From positions 124,001 through 188,000 of the forward strand of contig JAUIRK010000931.1 in NCBI GenBank assembly GCA_030549495.1: 64,000 bases of DNA, given 5' to 3'. The translations under genes and the position numbers were made by a program. This document shows positions 24,601 through 36,938 of the stretch, piece by piece. Every line of letters starts with the position of its first letter. Positions within the stretch are counted from its first letter, which is position 1. The notes under the pieces are model-generated. The model saw only the letters and a program-made list of their open reading frames with translations. It searched no databases and was not told the DNA's origin. The stretch comes from Nectonema munidae (lineage: Eukaryota; Nematomorpha; Nectonematoida; Nectonematidae).

Positions 24601-25984
24601 TTGGGATGCGATCAATTCGCAACAAACGAGTTCTACCAACTCGTCCAAATTATCTTACAGTCTTGCAGTTGGTTCTAATCCCAGCTGGTAAAGAAAATAA
24701 TAAGAGTTGACTGTAAGTCACCTCTCTTCCAATTTGTCTATGTCACTGCTAATACTTACCTTTAACTAATTGAAACGCTCAAGCCAACTAAATGAATATC
24801 AACTTAAACATATAAATAAAACCACCTTGCTTTTTAGAAAATTATTTTTATGGTATTAAAAATGAGCACTGAAGCATGCAATTTTTGAATATCAGCAAAA
24901 AATGATATTGATATGATGGCTTCATTACTCTTAATAAACGATTTCAAAAACTTAAACTGGAACTTTAACTAAATTGGTTTCATGCATTCTTTTTATTGAA
25001 ATTATTGAACTCCTTTTATTTTTTGATTTATTTTATATGTTGATGAAGTTTATTCAAATTTAGAATGAAATTAGATGCAAATTTTTTGAGCATATTCGCA
25101 CTGAAATTTAAATAAAATTAAGAATATACCCATTTGAATTTTCCACTTTTTTTAATAAAATTTAAAATTGTCGTCCGGTTTTAAAAGATTAGCAATTCTA
25201 GATTTAGTTTTTCCAGGCTCGAATAGCCTAAGATAGGTCAACAAAAAAGGATCCACATATTTAGGTAAGAAAATTATTCAAGCTAAAAAAAAAGTTATGT
25301 TTAAATAAAATTTTAGATATTGCCTCACTCGGTACTTAGTCAAAATCCATGAAATCTAAAATCCTTGAAAACTAAAATCTCGGCTACTAAAATCCACCAA
25401 GGTAGAAGTGACTTAAGTTTTTGGAGATTTTGATTAGGAATCGCCTCACTCCCCCCATTGAAAACTTTTCAATGTTCAATACAATTTTCGAAAAAATAAT
25501 TTTCGTATTAGTTCGTTCGCTACACAAGGCCCCTCGTCAGACATGTGCCTTTTACAATAAAAATGAGCGTTGGCTGTTTGGAACTCAATTTCTAAGGTTC
25601 GAACAAAATGGTTAAATATTTGAAATAACTTCACCCAGTTACATCACTAAAATGAGAAGTGATTTTCGAAAGGAAGCGAAAAAAAACGAGTTGGGCATCG
25701 AACAAAGCAATACGATCCGGTTTGAGTACGAAACACCATGCGATCATAAAGGAGAAAGAATTGTGTAGGACGATTAACTCAAACATTTTTTGTCATCATC
25801 ATGATCACATCGTATTGTATCATTCATTCCTTCTATACTTATTACATTATATCATTATCAATTTTTATCAATAATCAATATAATTTATCAGAAGTATATG
25901 ACAGTTGTTTCAGCACTCACGTGAAATATATATCATATTGTTCTTCCTCTCATTAAATGTGTCCTCATCGTGGATGATATCATA
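21687..25984. other. Intergenic DNA, mostly featureless
   Basis: Apart from the dispersed repeat at 22265-22870, nothing with protein features was found. Short AT-rich frames (21935-22120, 22302-22559, 25421-25615, 25659-25874) carry no family signals. A weak tRNA-like stretch near 24600-24720 was considered and not accepted. Confidence 0.45.
22265..22870 (+). repeat. Unclassified dispersed repeat, copy 1
   Basis: Words along this stretch match 41200-41420 in the same order and strand: TTTTCAAATAAA, CACTAAAAAAGT (here AACTAAAAAAGT), TGATAAATATT, TTCACACGTAA and ATAATCATGAG/GTAATCATGAG. The copies have diverged and differ in spacing. The element type is not recognised. Confidence 0.5.
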
Positions 25985-26308
25985 GAGACGAGATGTTGGA
26001 ATTAAAATGTAGTGGTGAATTTGATAGCGTGAGTGTTTGTGTTAAAGCCTCGTGGTTTTTTTTCATTTATCCTTTTTCTGTCTTTTCTCTGGATCGTCAT
26101 CACCATCTTATCATCACCCACTAAGCAAGACTACTATTCTTTTTCGTCATCATTATCTACATCATTTGAAATCTTTTTCCTTTGTCGTCAGTTTTTCTTT
26201 TTTGTCAATATAGTAGTTATGCCTACTTTGCAATAACGTCTTTCGTTTTCGATTTCTTCAGGATCTTTTTTAGATCTTAAGATATTCGGTACGAACTTTC
26301 AGCTTTAG
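25985..26308 (+). other. Candidate non-coding first exon of the C2CD2-like gene
   Basis: A pyrimidine-rich stretch on the plus strand ends in TTTAG followed by gtaagaat, a near-consensus splice donor. The coding start of the C2CD2-like gene (36939) lies 23 bases after a good acceptor (ttttttgatag, ending at 36916), so that exon must be joined to an upstream leader. This stretch is one possible source; nothing but the donor and the need for a leader supports it. Confidence 0.2.
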
Positions 26309-26586
26309 GTAAGAATCTATTTTTGATTTTACTGGAAGGATTCATAGGGCTTCTCCGGTAACGTTATTTCTTTTTTTCAAGCTAGATAATTATAAGCGGC
26401 TTATATATGCTTGTTTGTATTACTACAACTGCGCTGCTAAATGCTGTTGGAAAATAAAATACACTGTGCACTGCAACTGGAAAGCGCAGACCTCTAAATG
26501 CAAATCATTTTGTGATCAAGCATAGAGACTTGTAGAAGGGTGAGAAAGTAGAGAATACAGTAACGATGCAGTTACCAAGTAAGGAT

Positions 26587-26787
26587 TAGGGATGTACCGA
26601 ATATCCGCAAGAAATTTTACACCCCCGTCCGCGGATCATTTAAGTTTCAACATCCGCAAATCCAAACTTTTTATGATAAGACATACATTGAAATCTCTCT
26701 AAATTTTTAAGAAGTATTTTGCTTAGAATAGCAATTATGATATCTGCATTCGCGGATACAAAAAAATTCACATCCAATATATCTCTA
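26587..26787. mobile_element. hAT-type MITE 'TAGGGATGTACC' with perfect 8-bp duplication
   Basis: A 201-bp element beginning TAGGGATGTACCGAAT and ending ATCCAATATATCTCTA, an imperfect inverted repeat. The identical octamer GTAAGGAT flanks both ends (26579-26586, 26788-26795). The interior repeats 'atccgc' words and has no coding. Confidence 0.85.
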
Positions 26788-26795
26788 GTAAGGAT

Positions 26796-27429
26796 ACATA
26801 ACGCAAAAGGCTAGCGCACGCTTGGGAAACCTGTAGCCCTAAGTTCGCATGCGGCCTTTGAAGTTTTTTAATGTGGCCTTTAAAAAAATGATTGCATATG
26901 CTACAAATGTTTTTAATAGACTCATTAAATATTGATTTTTATTATTGTTGCAAATCAATGATTTCTTACTTGAGCCAAATTAAAATTCTCATCAAACTCA
27001 ATTAAAAAGCGCACATTTGGAAGATCAATTGATAGGGAGAATCACATTGATAGAACCTGGAATCAAAATGACCTCTTAAAAGGAAAAAGTTCATTAATTG
27101 CTAAAATAATTTTTTCTCTGTAATTTAGTTTAAAAAAAATTTTCTTTAGAAGCTTTTTGTTAAAAAAATATGAGAATTTTATAGACGTAAGAACTTATTG
27201 TAAAAGGCGTCTCCATCATGCAAGTATTAGAAAATAATTTAAATTCACCAGCTGATACCTCTTTTATTAACCGCATGTCATTTGATGAACTGTTAAATGT
27301 TGGCAGCAATGTGGTGATAGCTTCTTTATTGAACGAGGTATATCAATGTTAATTTGTCGGGTAATATAATAGTAAAATATTGCAGAATAAAAAGTTTGTG
27401 CTAAATGTTTCAATTTTCCACCAGGAACG
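26796..27429. other. Intergenic DNA, no gene seen
   Basis: AT-rich with no supported frame. Confidence 0.45.
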
Positions 27430-28330
27430 AATGATGACGTAAAAACGTGGCTTGAATCAGTGATTTCTCGAGACTTAACTTAGATGCCTCCCTGTTTTCT
27501 TCTTCAGATGAATCTTCTTCCAAATTTTTTACAATTTGATTCAGCAGTTCTTCTTGCCAATTATCTGAAAGTGGTTCATGTCTATAGTCATCACTGATTT
27601 TTTTGTCTGATTTTTTGTTAAAAAAATATGATTTTTATTGACTTTCATCATCAGCTTTGAAACAGTTGAAGACTTTTTTGAGATTCATTTATCCACATCT
27701 AAAAATCATCTAAAACATTACTAGATTTTACAAGTGGTAATATTTTACTTTACGGTTCCGTCAATCAATTTTTTATTTATTTATTGTTAATATAAAGAAG
27801 CACACATTTTTTTAAAAGTTGGGCCCTATAGTAAGTTTTGAAACTTTTAATAATGCCATGATCTAAAGGTTACCAAACAGAGGTAGATATCCTCCAGGCT
27901 TTGCTAACCATTTTACTGAAAGTGCTGTTTTTATGTTCAATTTTTGTAAGAAGCGTGGTTTCTTTCTTTTCCAATGACCAAAGGAATTTAAAAAATCACC
28001 CAACAAGTTACAGCACAAACATACCGTGAGTCTATTTTTAAGTATTTTATATCGACTGCACACGGTTCCCCTAAATTTTAAGGGCAAAGCTCTATAGTTG
28101 AGACCAGTTTCGTCAATGTCAACTGGAGCAAATCTTTAAGCAAGGCAATTTAGATTTCCAATATCTTTAGGATTAATAACTTCATTCCTTTCTCCTCTAA
28201 CAATTTTAAAACGAATGTAATGTCACTTTCTAAATTTATTTATGTAGAAGTTTTAAAATCATGCAAATTCAATTTCTCAGCCGTGATTTTTGTTCTTTCT
28301 TGTTACATTCGGCCTCAAATTTTAACCCTA
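27430..28330 (-). pseudogene. Second Tigger/pogo-type transposase relic
   Basis: The minus strand shows VRGERNEVINPKDIGNLNC near 28190, then a catalytic block in shifting frames. This includes a DETGL-like stretch near 28115, LPLKFRGTVCSRYKILKNRL (TVCLCC) near 28080, and LVIGKERN near 27980. A C-terminal acidic stretch follows (near 27500-27590). This is the order of the Tigger DDE domain, in which ..DETGLF.R.LP.. carries the first aspartate. It differs clearly from the relic at 15545-16450 and is heavily decayed. Confidence 0.6.
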
Positions 28331-28485
28331 TTCCCGGCTGGTAATTTTTGAACAGTTTTTTTGGCAGGGGGCGGATTCCGCCTCCTTCTCTGGAAAAGTT
28401 CTATAGAACCTTTTTTGTTGTCTTTTTCTCAATTTTTTATACTTTACGCTGAATTTTATACTAACTACTACTTTTAAAAAAAGTC

Positions 28486-29155
28486 AATATGTCATTAATC
28501 AATCAGTTTTGACAAGACCTATCAAAAAAATAAAAATCAGATCATCATCATATAATAAGTCAAACTAATCTTTTTAAGTACGCTGAATTGAATGGTGATA
28601 TCCATTTTGTATAAAAAATTAAATATGTCATTAATCAATCAATTTTTACAAAACTTGTCAAAAAAATAAAAATCAGATTATCATCATGTAATAAGTCAAA
28701 ACTAACATTTTCAAGTACGCTGAATTGAATGGTGATATTCATTTTGTATAAAAATTAGTAAATATGTCATTAATCAATCAGTTTTGACAAAACTTGTCAA
28801 AAAAAATAAAAATCAGATTATCATAATATAATAAGTCAAAACTAACATTTTCAAGTACGCTGAATTGAATGGTGATATTCATTTTGTATAAAAATTAGTA
28901 AATATGTCATTAATCAATCAGTTTTGACAAGAGCCGTCAAAAAATAAAAATCAGATCATCATCATGTAATAAGTCAAAACTAACCTTTTTAAGTACGCTG
29001 AATTGAACATTTTGTATAAATATGTCATTAATCAATCAATTTTGACATAACCTGTCAAAAAAATAAAAAACAGATTATCATCATGTAATAAGTCAAAACT
29101 AACATTTTCAAGTACGCTGAATTGAATGGTGATATTCATTTTGTATAAAAATTAA
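28486..29155 (+). repeat. Minisatellite, five units of about 136-140 bp
   Basis: Units begin AATATGTCATTAATCAATCA at 28486, 28622, 28761, 28901 and 29019. Each holds a conserved AAGTACGCTGAATTGAA block. Unit four is shorter (about 118 bp) because it lacks part of the 'atggtgatattc' stretch. The units are very similar, so the array is fairly young. Related single 'cgctgaatt' words flank it at about 28448 and 29205. Confidence 0.92.
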
Positions 29156-30281
29156 ACTTTATGCAATATTTTTTTTTAATTTTAGCTTCATATATCTTTT
29201 AAATGCGCTGAATTTACCTGTAACAATTATAAAAATGAGTCATTTTTCAATTTTTCTCAAACTATTTTTTCCAAAATTTCAATTTCCCAATATAACACTT
29301 TTGGTACATGGTATCTCATAGTTCCTCTGTTGTTAAGACTTAATTTATTTAATTTCCTACTGAAAACTCACAACAGATTCGTTGAATGTTTTTATATTGG
29401 AATTATAAGTTATATAAAAAATGTTAATGCTATTGATGAAACTAAAGAATTGAGAGCTTAAACTATGTCATGCTCAAATTTTTAGGGAACGAAATTGCTT
29501 CCATACCTTTGAAAGAGGTTAGGTAATGAAGGTATCTCTTCGCTCTTTCGATGTACACGTTTGAGTGATATCGGTTTTAACTAAAGTGTTATCTATTTAA
29601 AAATCGTGAAATACATTGTGTAAATAATTAATCATACCCCTAGATCTACATTATTGCTTGAGAATTGCGAAAAAGCATCACAAACATCTATATCTATACG
29701 TTAACGTCAGAAGAGTACAATAACTATCATTTTTTTCAATCGATGCAAATCTTTAAAGCGGCCTTGACCTCAAAATGGAATATAAAGTAGTTAACATTTG
29801 AATTAAAGCGAAATAAACGTTTGAATTCAATGTAATCACGAAGTGAATCTTAGCAAGTGCAAGACACTGCCAATAACTTTATTTAACTTTTTACTCTCAT
29901 TTCAAAAGGTGAAGCCCCCGCCTCTCAGAAAATGGTGTTCTCTTAACTAAGTGGACATTTCTTATATTTTTATGTGCTGTTGTTGGATATTTTTAGGCCC
30001 CATGAAATTGCCGCCCATCCTCTACTCCAAATTGCTCATCAATTCCTGTAATGTGCCTGGTAGACTACTTCATTTTTCAAATGAAAAGCCTATTCCACCC
30101 CCTAACAATTTTAGATTTTTTAAACTAGTGTATATTCTGCAAACTTAATTAAAATATTTTCGCTGGAAGTATAGTATTTAAATTCACCAATTTTGTAAAA
30201 AAAATATAAAGTAGTCTTATAAATTTAGGACTTTAGGTATGCGCTGAATACACTCTATTTTAAAGGGTCCACAGAAATTTG
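29156..30281. other. Intergenic DNA, no gene seen
   Basis: AT-rich with no convincing coding or transposon signal. The 65-residue frame 29951-30148 is unrecognised. Confidence 0.45.
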
Positions 30282-30410
30282 GCCCCATCGACAATTCGTC
30301 CAATAGACAATTCGCCCCATAGACGATTCGCCCCATAGACAATTCTAGATGATTCGCCCCATAAACAATTCACCCCATGGACAAATTGTCTCATAGGCTA
30401 TTTGTTTCAT
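30282..30410 (+). repeat. Short tandem repeat, about 21-bp unit
   Basis: Five to six degenerate repeats of CCCCATAGACAATTCG follow one another, some partly truncated. Confidence 0.85.
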
Positions 30411-31210
30411 CCATCTTTGTTTATTATGTGTAACTACGCTACTGCTTTTGTATTGATTAAGTTGTCCATTTTCTGGCGCAGATGACTATGAACGATTTCT
30501 GCACGTGATAAAATGCTTCAATAATCCCGTAAATCATATTTCTGTCTCCGCAGAATGTTTTAGGAACCAGACATGCCATTTCCATTGTTTTGATTGATTA
30601 AACCGGCTGCTCAAGCTCTGTATACTAGAACTAGATCCGTAATCCAATTGACGATGAATCTCAGTTAGAAAACGACATTGAGATAACTTCGTCAGGAATT
30701 GTTGTTTGGGATATCCACTAATTCTTAAAGTCAATCTGTATTTGCATAATCTTTTCTTACTAATTTTACCAGCTTTTAAGTATTTGTTAAGTTGTAAATG
30801 TGTAAGTAATACAGTTTGTGTCGTTCATTTTGCTTAAATGCATTTATTCTAGGAATCATCTTGGGACTTGCTCCATAAAATCGCAGTACCACCACATAAA
30901 TCCATCATAACAATGCTGAAATGTCAAATTTATTTTTCATATAACAAAGAACAGGACTTTTTGGAATTTATTTTGTGTAAATGTACATTGTATAAGGATA
31001 ATAATCATTCATTCACCATTACTAACAACAACAACACACAGACGAGCGTATTTTTCCATTTTCGACAAACTAGCGGTTCATTTATCCGCTCGATTCATTA
31101 AATCAGCACAAATAGACGGGGAACCAAAGTATGCGGATAAACGAGACATGTCCGTACTTGCAAAATATGATAAAATAAGCAAAATTGTTCATCAAAAACT
31201 TCGTCACATA
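30411..31210. other. Intergenic DNA, no gene seen
   Basis: Two short frames (30534-30734 minus, 30868-31101 plus) are unrecognised. Some 'ggataaac' words near 31130 resemble Tigger-type ends. Confidence 0.4.
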
Positions 31211-31759
31211 CAGAGTCAGACTTCGTTTATCCGACACTATATTATCGGACAACCCCGCTGACCGACACACTACTCACTGTAACCGATTTTTTCAATGTTT
31301 TTCTCCTCCGCTATTCCGACATTGAAATTTCGACACGGATAGTGCTTCAAATCAAACGAATTTCTTTTAAACATACTTCTAGAGTTCGGTCCGACAGACA
31401 AAATATTAACATTTAATTTTTCTTAATACATTTTAAAGTACTTCCTCACAAAGGGGGTGCAATATTTTACATATGTTTGTTGATGAATCTTAGTTTATAC
31501 CTAAGGATGATGCATTGACGATACAGGTTCTTTACGCTTCTCACCTCTTTAGTGTTGGATAGAAGTTGGAGTAATCATTTATCATAGATTTTTTTCACAT
31601 TAACACTATATATACTTCATTTAATAAATAACATTTTAGTTTGAGGTATTGATTCTTTATAAATTTCATAGACTGATAGAAATTTCGTTAAACCGGCAAT
31701 TCACCATCCTACAAGAATATGTGTAAACCAATAGTCTCGAATAAACGATTTCTGACTTC
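31211..31759. mobile_element. Possible pogo/Tigger-type MITE flanked by TA
   Basis: The left end CAGAGTCAGACTTCGTTTAT is preceded by TA. Near the right end, ATAAACGATTTCTGACTTC is followed by TA and is an imperfect inverted match (shared GTCAGA and TCGTTTAT). TA duplication and this end type suit the pogo/Tigger branch. It has no coding. The mismatch level makes the right boundary uncertain. Confidence 0.45.
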
Positions 31760-31761
31760 TA

Positions 31762-34700
31762 ACTTTTTGGCTTAAAATATTTCTATTACACTTAGTTTAC
31801 AACTTATACTTTTACCAGAAGCCTAACAAGATCAAGCTTAGCTATCAGAAGTTCTCTATATTTTAAACAGCGATATTTAAATTCAAGCTCCAAAAGAGCC
31901 TTACTAAAATCATATGCTTTGTTTTTTTACTTCAGCAATTTTGATAAAGCGTGGCTCTGGTTTAGAGATTTTCTTTTAAGATTGTATATCAAGAAGTTAA
32001 ATGTTCTAAGTTTTTTCTGTCCTGTCATGTTTAAATGTTTGTAGACTGAGTTCTTTTAAATCTGTTTGAAAAAAAGGTAGTTCCAGGCTGTGGTATTCTA
32101 ATTTAAATTTCTTTAAATTTGTCTTGAACCCCTGCTTGTAGTTTTTTCTAAACAGGAAAGTTGTGCAGAAAATAGGAGTAGAATACACATTTTTGATAAC
32201 AAGGTCAGTATTGAACTAAAGGGTGTGCAACTTTAAGCTAGGGGATATGTTACGTAACGCCGTAAGGAAAGGTCGTTATTCAATGGCGTTTCGAAACGTT
32301 CTCTGGGGTGAGGAGAGGTGTTCAAAAAAGAAGATAAATCGGAAAATAATATAGCATATAAAGCACCAATTAAAAGGTTATTATTAAAATGTAATTAAAG
32401 AGGAAAGATGAAGTTTGAGGGAGAAAGGCGTGGTCGAGGAAAAGTGATATCAAATACTTAGGGACGGAGGTCATGAAAGTGTAACATATGCGCTACAGGG
32501 AGGAGGGTGAGTTGAAATTTTAATAATTTCGCCTTAAGTTATATATATATATATCATTCCAAGAAAAGCTGACGACATTATGTAATTTGATATAAAAACA
32601 AGAAATCGCTGATGCCTCAGTTAAAACTGACGATGGGATGAAATGTGTTGATATCTTTGTTGTAATCAAAACGGTTTTATTTAATAGTTTTTTATATAGT
32701 TCTCATAAAAATGTCAAAAAATGCATGAGCTAGTTGGTTGTGAAATTTTGATTGAACCATCAAGTTCTACTGTATTGAATGAAGAAGATTCTGCTGTTGA
32801 AGGGTTCATTGATAACTTGGATAGCGGCCAACTGCTTGCGGAGGCTGCTTTTGAGTGCACTGATAAAATAGATATTGATAAAAAAAGAAAAAAGAAAGAA
32901 AGGTGGACAAGCAGAAATAATCTTTTCAATTCAAATTGCTGCCCTTTCCCTGATTGTGATTTCACCACAACACAAATATAAAGCCTCATGAATTTATTTA
33001 TTGATAAAAAATTCTACATCTTATCTGTAAAAAACGTGCAAATACGTAAGCTTAAATAATTTTATTTTTTATATTGAGACGGAAGAATTCAGAGTATTTT
33101 TGGCTATTCTTTTTCTTCCTGGATATGTTAATTTATCTAGATCAGTGAATACCAAACTGGAGGGGGCGTATTAATTTTTGAAAGGGGCGTAGAATTATTT
33201 TTTGAAATAAGGGTAAAAATTTTGGTTACTTATAAAGCAGCTCTAAAATAAAAAAAACTAGAAAGCTATTTTTGAATGTTTTTATCTATAGTTACAAGAA
33301 TCTAGATTATAGTAACTAACTAATTTATTGCCATGAAGTGTAATTTTTTAAAATTTTAGTAGATTTATAACACAAAAGACGAAAGATTTCAGAAAAAAGA
33401 GATTCTATTTATGAACATATAAATAGCGTATCCTTTTTTGTTCAATAAAAGGATTATATCATTTAAAAAATGTCCATTTTTTCTAAATCAACTACCTAAT
33501 TCCCTCATTTTTAAAGTTTCTATAAAAGCTTCGTGCAAAGCGTAGAGCAAAAAGAAAATTTCCTCAAATAAAATTCTACTTCTACAACATTTCGAAAGTA
33601 ATTCTAACTTTTGTTACTTCTATTATTATCATTCAGAGATTAGAAGACTCTGTTTTTTTTAATTAATTTTGTTGCTTTTAATTCAACGGAAGAATGATCT
33701 TTCATAATTGCATCAGTACTCTTAGATCGTGCGATATTTCGGAAAATGTGCTACTTTTTGGAATTCTGCGCTATCAAATTTTTAATTTTGCCATTACCCT
33801 AAAGTTGATGAGTTTTTTTAATCCCAGACAATTTTATTAATAAATTTTTTAGTTTCATCGCACCAATTCAAGTGAAGAAGAAGAAGAATTTATTGAAGAA
33901 AAAAACGCACATATTAATAAAATTTAGAATCAGAAAATTTTTTTATTATGATATTAACAATTGTAAATAATAGAAATGAAAAACTTTAAAAGGCCATGTA
34001 GCCGTTTGTATGAAATCTCGCCAAATAGCTCGAAAAGTGAGACATGTAGTTTCGCTAATATTTCGTATTTGATTTCCTACTTTTAGTCAGAAGGTTCTGG
34101 TAAGCGTGGAATGTGCGCATGGAGACGTCACAAACAGAAATCGAAAGAGGATTACTATCCTAAGCTTTCACTGCTATTCTATCTGCCGACATTTTAGTTT
34201 TTAATTAATTTATTAACTTTCTCACTAAAAAAATAAATATCAAGTAGACGCTCTTCATCTCAATCATTTAATTATGATATGACATTGTTTGTTTGAATTT
34301 TTGCATAAAATAGTCAATATTTTGTTGATTTTACCTGAATCCTAAGGCAGAATTTTTTCAGAGATTTCAGTGAAAACTTTTCTAATTTTAAAAATTGTTA
34401 TTGGCTCGAATACAAAATCTGGACTACATTTTATACAATATAGTTTAAGCTTTAAACAATAACACATTTTAAGCAGTAGTGGCTTTAGAAACAAATTCAA
34501 GGGGGAGTAAACGTAACTAAGTTAAATAAAAAGGAACTTCTGAATTTTTAGATATAACTTTTATTTGCATTTATGAATATAAAATTATATTTATATCAGA
34601 TTTATTAAAATCCGGTTTAGAAAAAAATTAAAGAAAAACTTTTTGGCACTTGTTTGCATAGAAAGTTTAATGCGAAATTGGAAGGGCTCCCTTAGCACCA

Positions 34701-35863
34701 CAACTGTTTAAATGTAATAATTGATATTCCTCTTAAGACCTTTGAGAACCAGAATTTCAGAAAGAGAATAGTCCGCTTCCTTTTTCATTAACGAGTAGTC
34801 GGATTCTTTCGAACAATTATGGTAGACACGATTACAGAAAAGTACCCGTCTTTTGAATGGTAAAGTGTTAAGAAGTCTTGTTCTGGAGTTCTTAACCTTT
34901 TTAGGTTCAGGGACCGCTTTGTGATCATTTGTCATTCCCTCTTCCTTTCCAAAATTATCTGCCTCAAAGTTTGCATTTGAGAGAATGTTATCAAAATTTA
35001 CATTCCAAATAATGATACCGAATAATCATTTTATGCAAATATAATGCCAAAAATCTTCAAATTTCTTCCTCGTCATTGTTCTGACAAGATCACTAGAAAC
35101 AACCTTATTAATACATATACCTTTACACAAAATATTTTTATAGGCGTTTTATACACATTTAATAACAAATAAAAATGCCCACTAATTTTATACTTAAATA
35201 CAAATATTTATAGTTTTGTTTCTTCTGATCTCAGTTGTGTGTCTGGTTGGGTTTCAAATGTTCCTTTCCCGCTACTTTTATATTCGCCCACCCTCTACCC
35301 GATTGAGGACCATGCTAGGAATTAAAAGGATCATGCAGTATTTTTTCTAGTTTGCGATATCGCATGCAATGGAAGAATATGTTCTTTCGTAAGTAGACAG
35401 ATGTGATATGGATGTCACGATCACAAATCAAAGTCAGGGTGACGGATTGAGCCATCTGTGTACAATATGTTGCAAATGAAACTTAGTTTGCTTTTTTTCT
35501 CATTTGCATGTGTCCAGTTAAAATTAAGCATTGCCTCACTTAAAAAAATAAAGTCGGCATGTTAAAAGGCAGTGGGTTATATTTTCAAACAGAAATATTT
35601 AACTTATTTATTATAGCGCTAATTTTAACAACAAAATTAAAAATCAAAATATGCGTAAGACATTTTCTTTCACTATTATAGGTTTGTTAGTTAGAATCAC
35701 ATTTTTCATTAAACGCAAAATGTCAAAGAGATGGAATACATTTTTGCCAATTGACGCATTAGCGCGCCTGCATTTTTAAGTACATGGCGTAATGATGTAT
35801 TATCGATAAGGTTTTAGTGAATGGACTCAAAGCCTTAAAATTTAAAATTTCAAAATGTCATAC
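31762..35863. other. Intergenic DNA with weak frames and possible transposon ends
   Basis: No certain gene. A plus frame at 32721-32981 has an acidic first half, a lysine-rich stretch and a C-terminal CCPFPDCDF that resembles half a zinc finger; it could be a stray exon or a transposon piece. A minus frame at 34708-34935 is unrecognised. CAGTGAATACCAAACTGG at about 33143 and CAGTAGTGGC at about 34474 look like hAT-type left ends, but I could not pair them with confidence. Confidence 0.35.
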
Positions 35864-36668
35864 CAGGGCGAGTAAAAGTCAACTTTTATTTCCGTTTAGC
35901 AAAAACTCTAAAAAATTGTGAACTAATTTCAATTTTTTAAGTCAATCAAAGTCAATTTTTCGGGTTTAGGTCAATAAAGCCAATTTTTATATTTAACACT
36001 TTTTGATTCAATGTTCCTAAAATTGTTATAAGCGATATACATACAAGATTTCTTTTTTATATCAACACTCCCACAATAGTTGGGTTTTTTTTCATATAAT
36101 AAAAGGTTTTACTGTAAAGTTTGCCTGACTGAGGTTAAACATGAAGTTTTTTGTAAGACAAATTTTTTTTGTTGACAAACGCTGTTACATACCATATATC
36201 AGCTGCAGAAGTTATGGAATTTTATTCCCAAACTTTTCTATCATTGCATTTTTTTCCCATCTTTTACACAAGTTTACCTTAAAAGTTAAATTATCCTGCA
36301 AAATTTTACCGGCATTCAGTCATTCAAAATTAGTAATAGAAAAAGAAGTTCCCTTTTCAAACCTATCGGCAACACTTCAGTTCCAATTGTAATGAAATTG
36401 ACAAATTGGTTGCAAGCAACAAAATATATCTTCCAGCAGTGAAGAAATTAATGATGAAGATGATGAAATTTTATTGCCAAATATCAAGAAATTGTTAAAA
36501 AAAAAAAAAAAAAATCTGTGTTAAAACTTGCTAACAATATTCACGATTCATTGATTTAGTAGGAAAAAGTCAACATAGAGACTTTTTCAGTCGAGGATGC
36601 CTTTACTTGCTTCTTCAACATTATTTCATTTTGGACGAATGTGGCGTTAAAAGTGATCTTTCGCCCTG
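35864..36668 (+). mobile_element. Internally deleted hAT element, family with CAGGGCGA ends (copy A)
   Basis: Begins CAGGGCGAGTAAAAGTCAA and ends CTTTCGCCCTG. The flanking octamers TGTCATAC and TCTCATAA match at six of eight. About 800 bp is shared with the split copy B (56566-63251, opposite strand). In B the shared stretch continues into a hAT C-terminal coding region that is deleted here, just after the GGCGTTAAAAGT near 36654. The frame at 36141-36392 is kept in both copies but shows no known domain. Confidence 0.8.
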
Positions 36669-36938
36669 TCTCATAACATAAAAAATATAGCATAAATCAT
36701 AAAAAAAATTTTCTTGCTTTCTTTTCCAATGGATTTTTATACGATTAGTGATAAAAAATTTGTTTCTCAAAGGGTTCATGATTTTTGCATTGAAATGATG
36801 CTATTTTTTTTAAAAACTTGTAAAGTTAAGTATACATGAATCTAAATTCACTGGAGGTATTATTTTCAACTTTTTGAATTTTTACTATTATTATTATTTA
36901 CTTATTTTTTTGATAGAAAATATCGTGTCTGTAAAGTA

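Noticed and set aside
24600-24720. tRNA-like stretch with GGTTCTAATCC and GTTGGGAT/ATCCCAGC complementarity
   Set aside because: The B-box-like part sits inside the would-be acceptor stem and no cloverleaf can be drawn, so no tRNA or SINE call was made.
32714-32989. Minus-strand frame opposite 32721-32981
   Set aside because: A mirror of the plus frame with a hydrophobic, low-complexity product; at most one of the two could be real.
34474-34707. MITE bounded by CAGTAGTGGC and CACCACAACTG
   Set aside because: Only about half of the target-duplication bases match and the interior gives no support.
36141-36392. 83-residue frame, also present at 62942-62754 on the minus strand
   Set aside because: It lies inside both copies of the CAGGGCGA hAT element, shows no known domain, and its conservation follows from the repeat.
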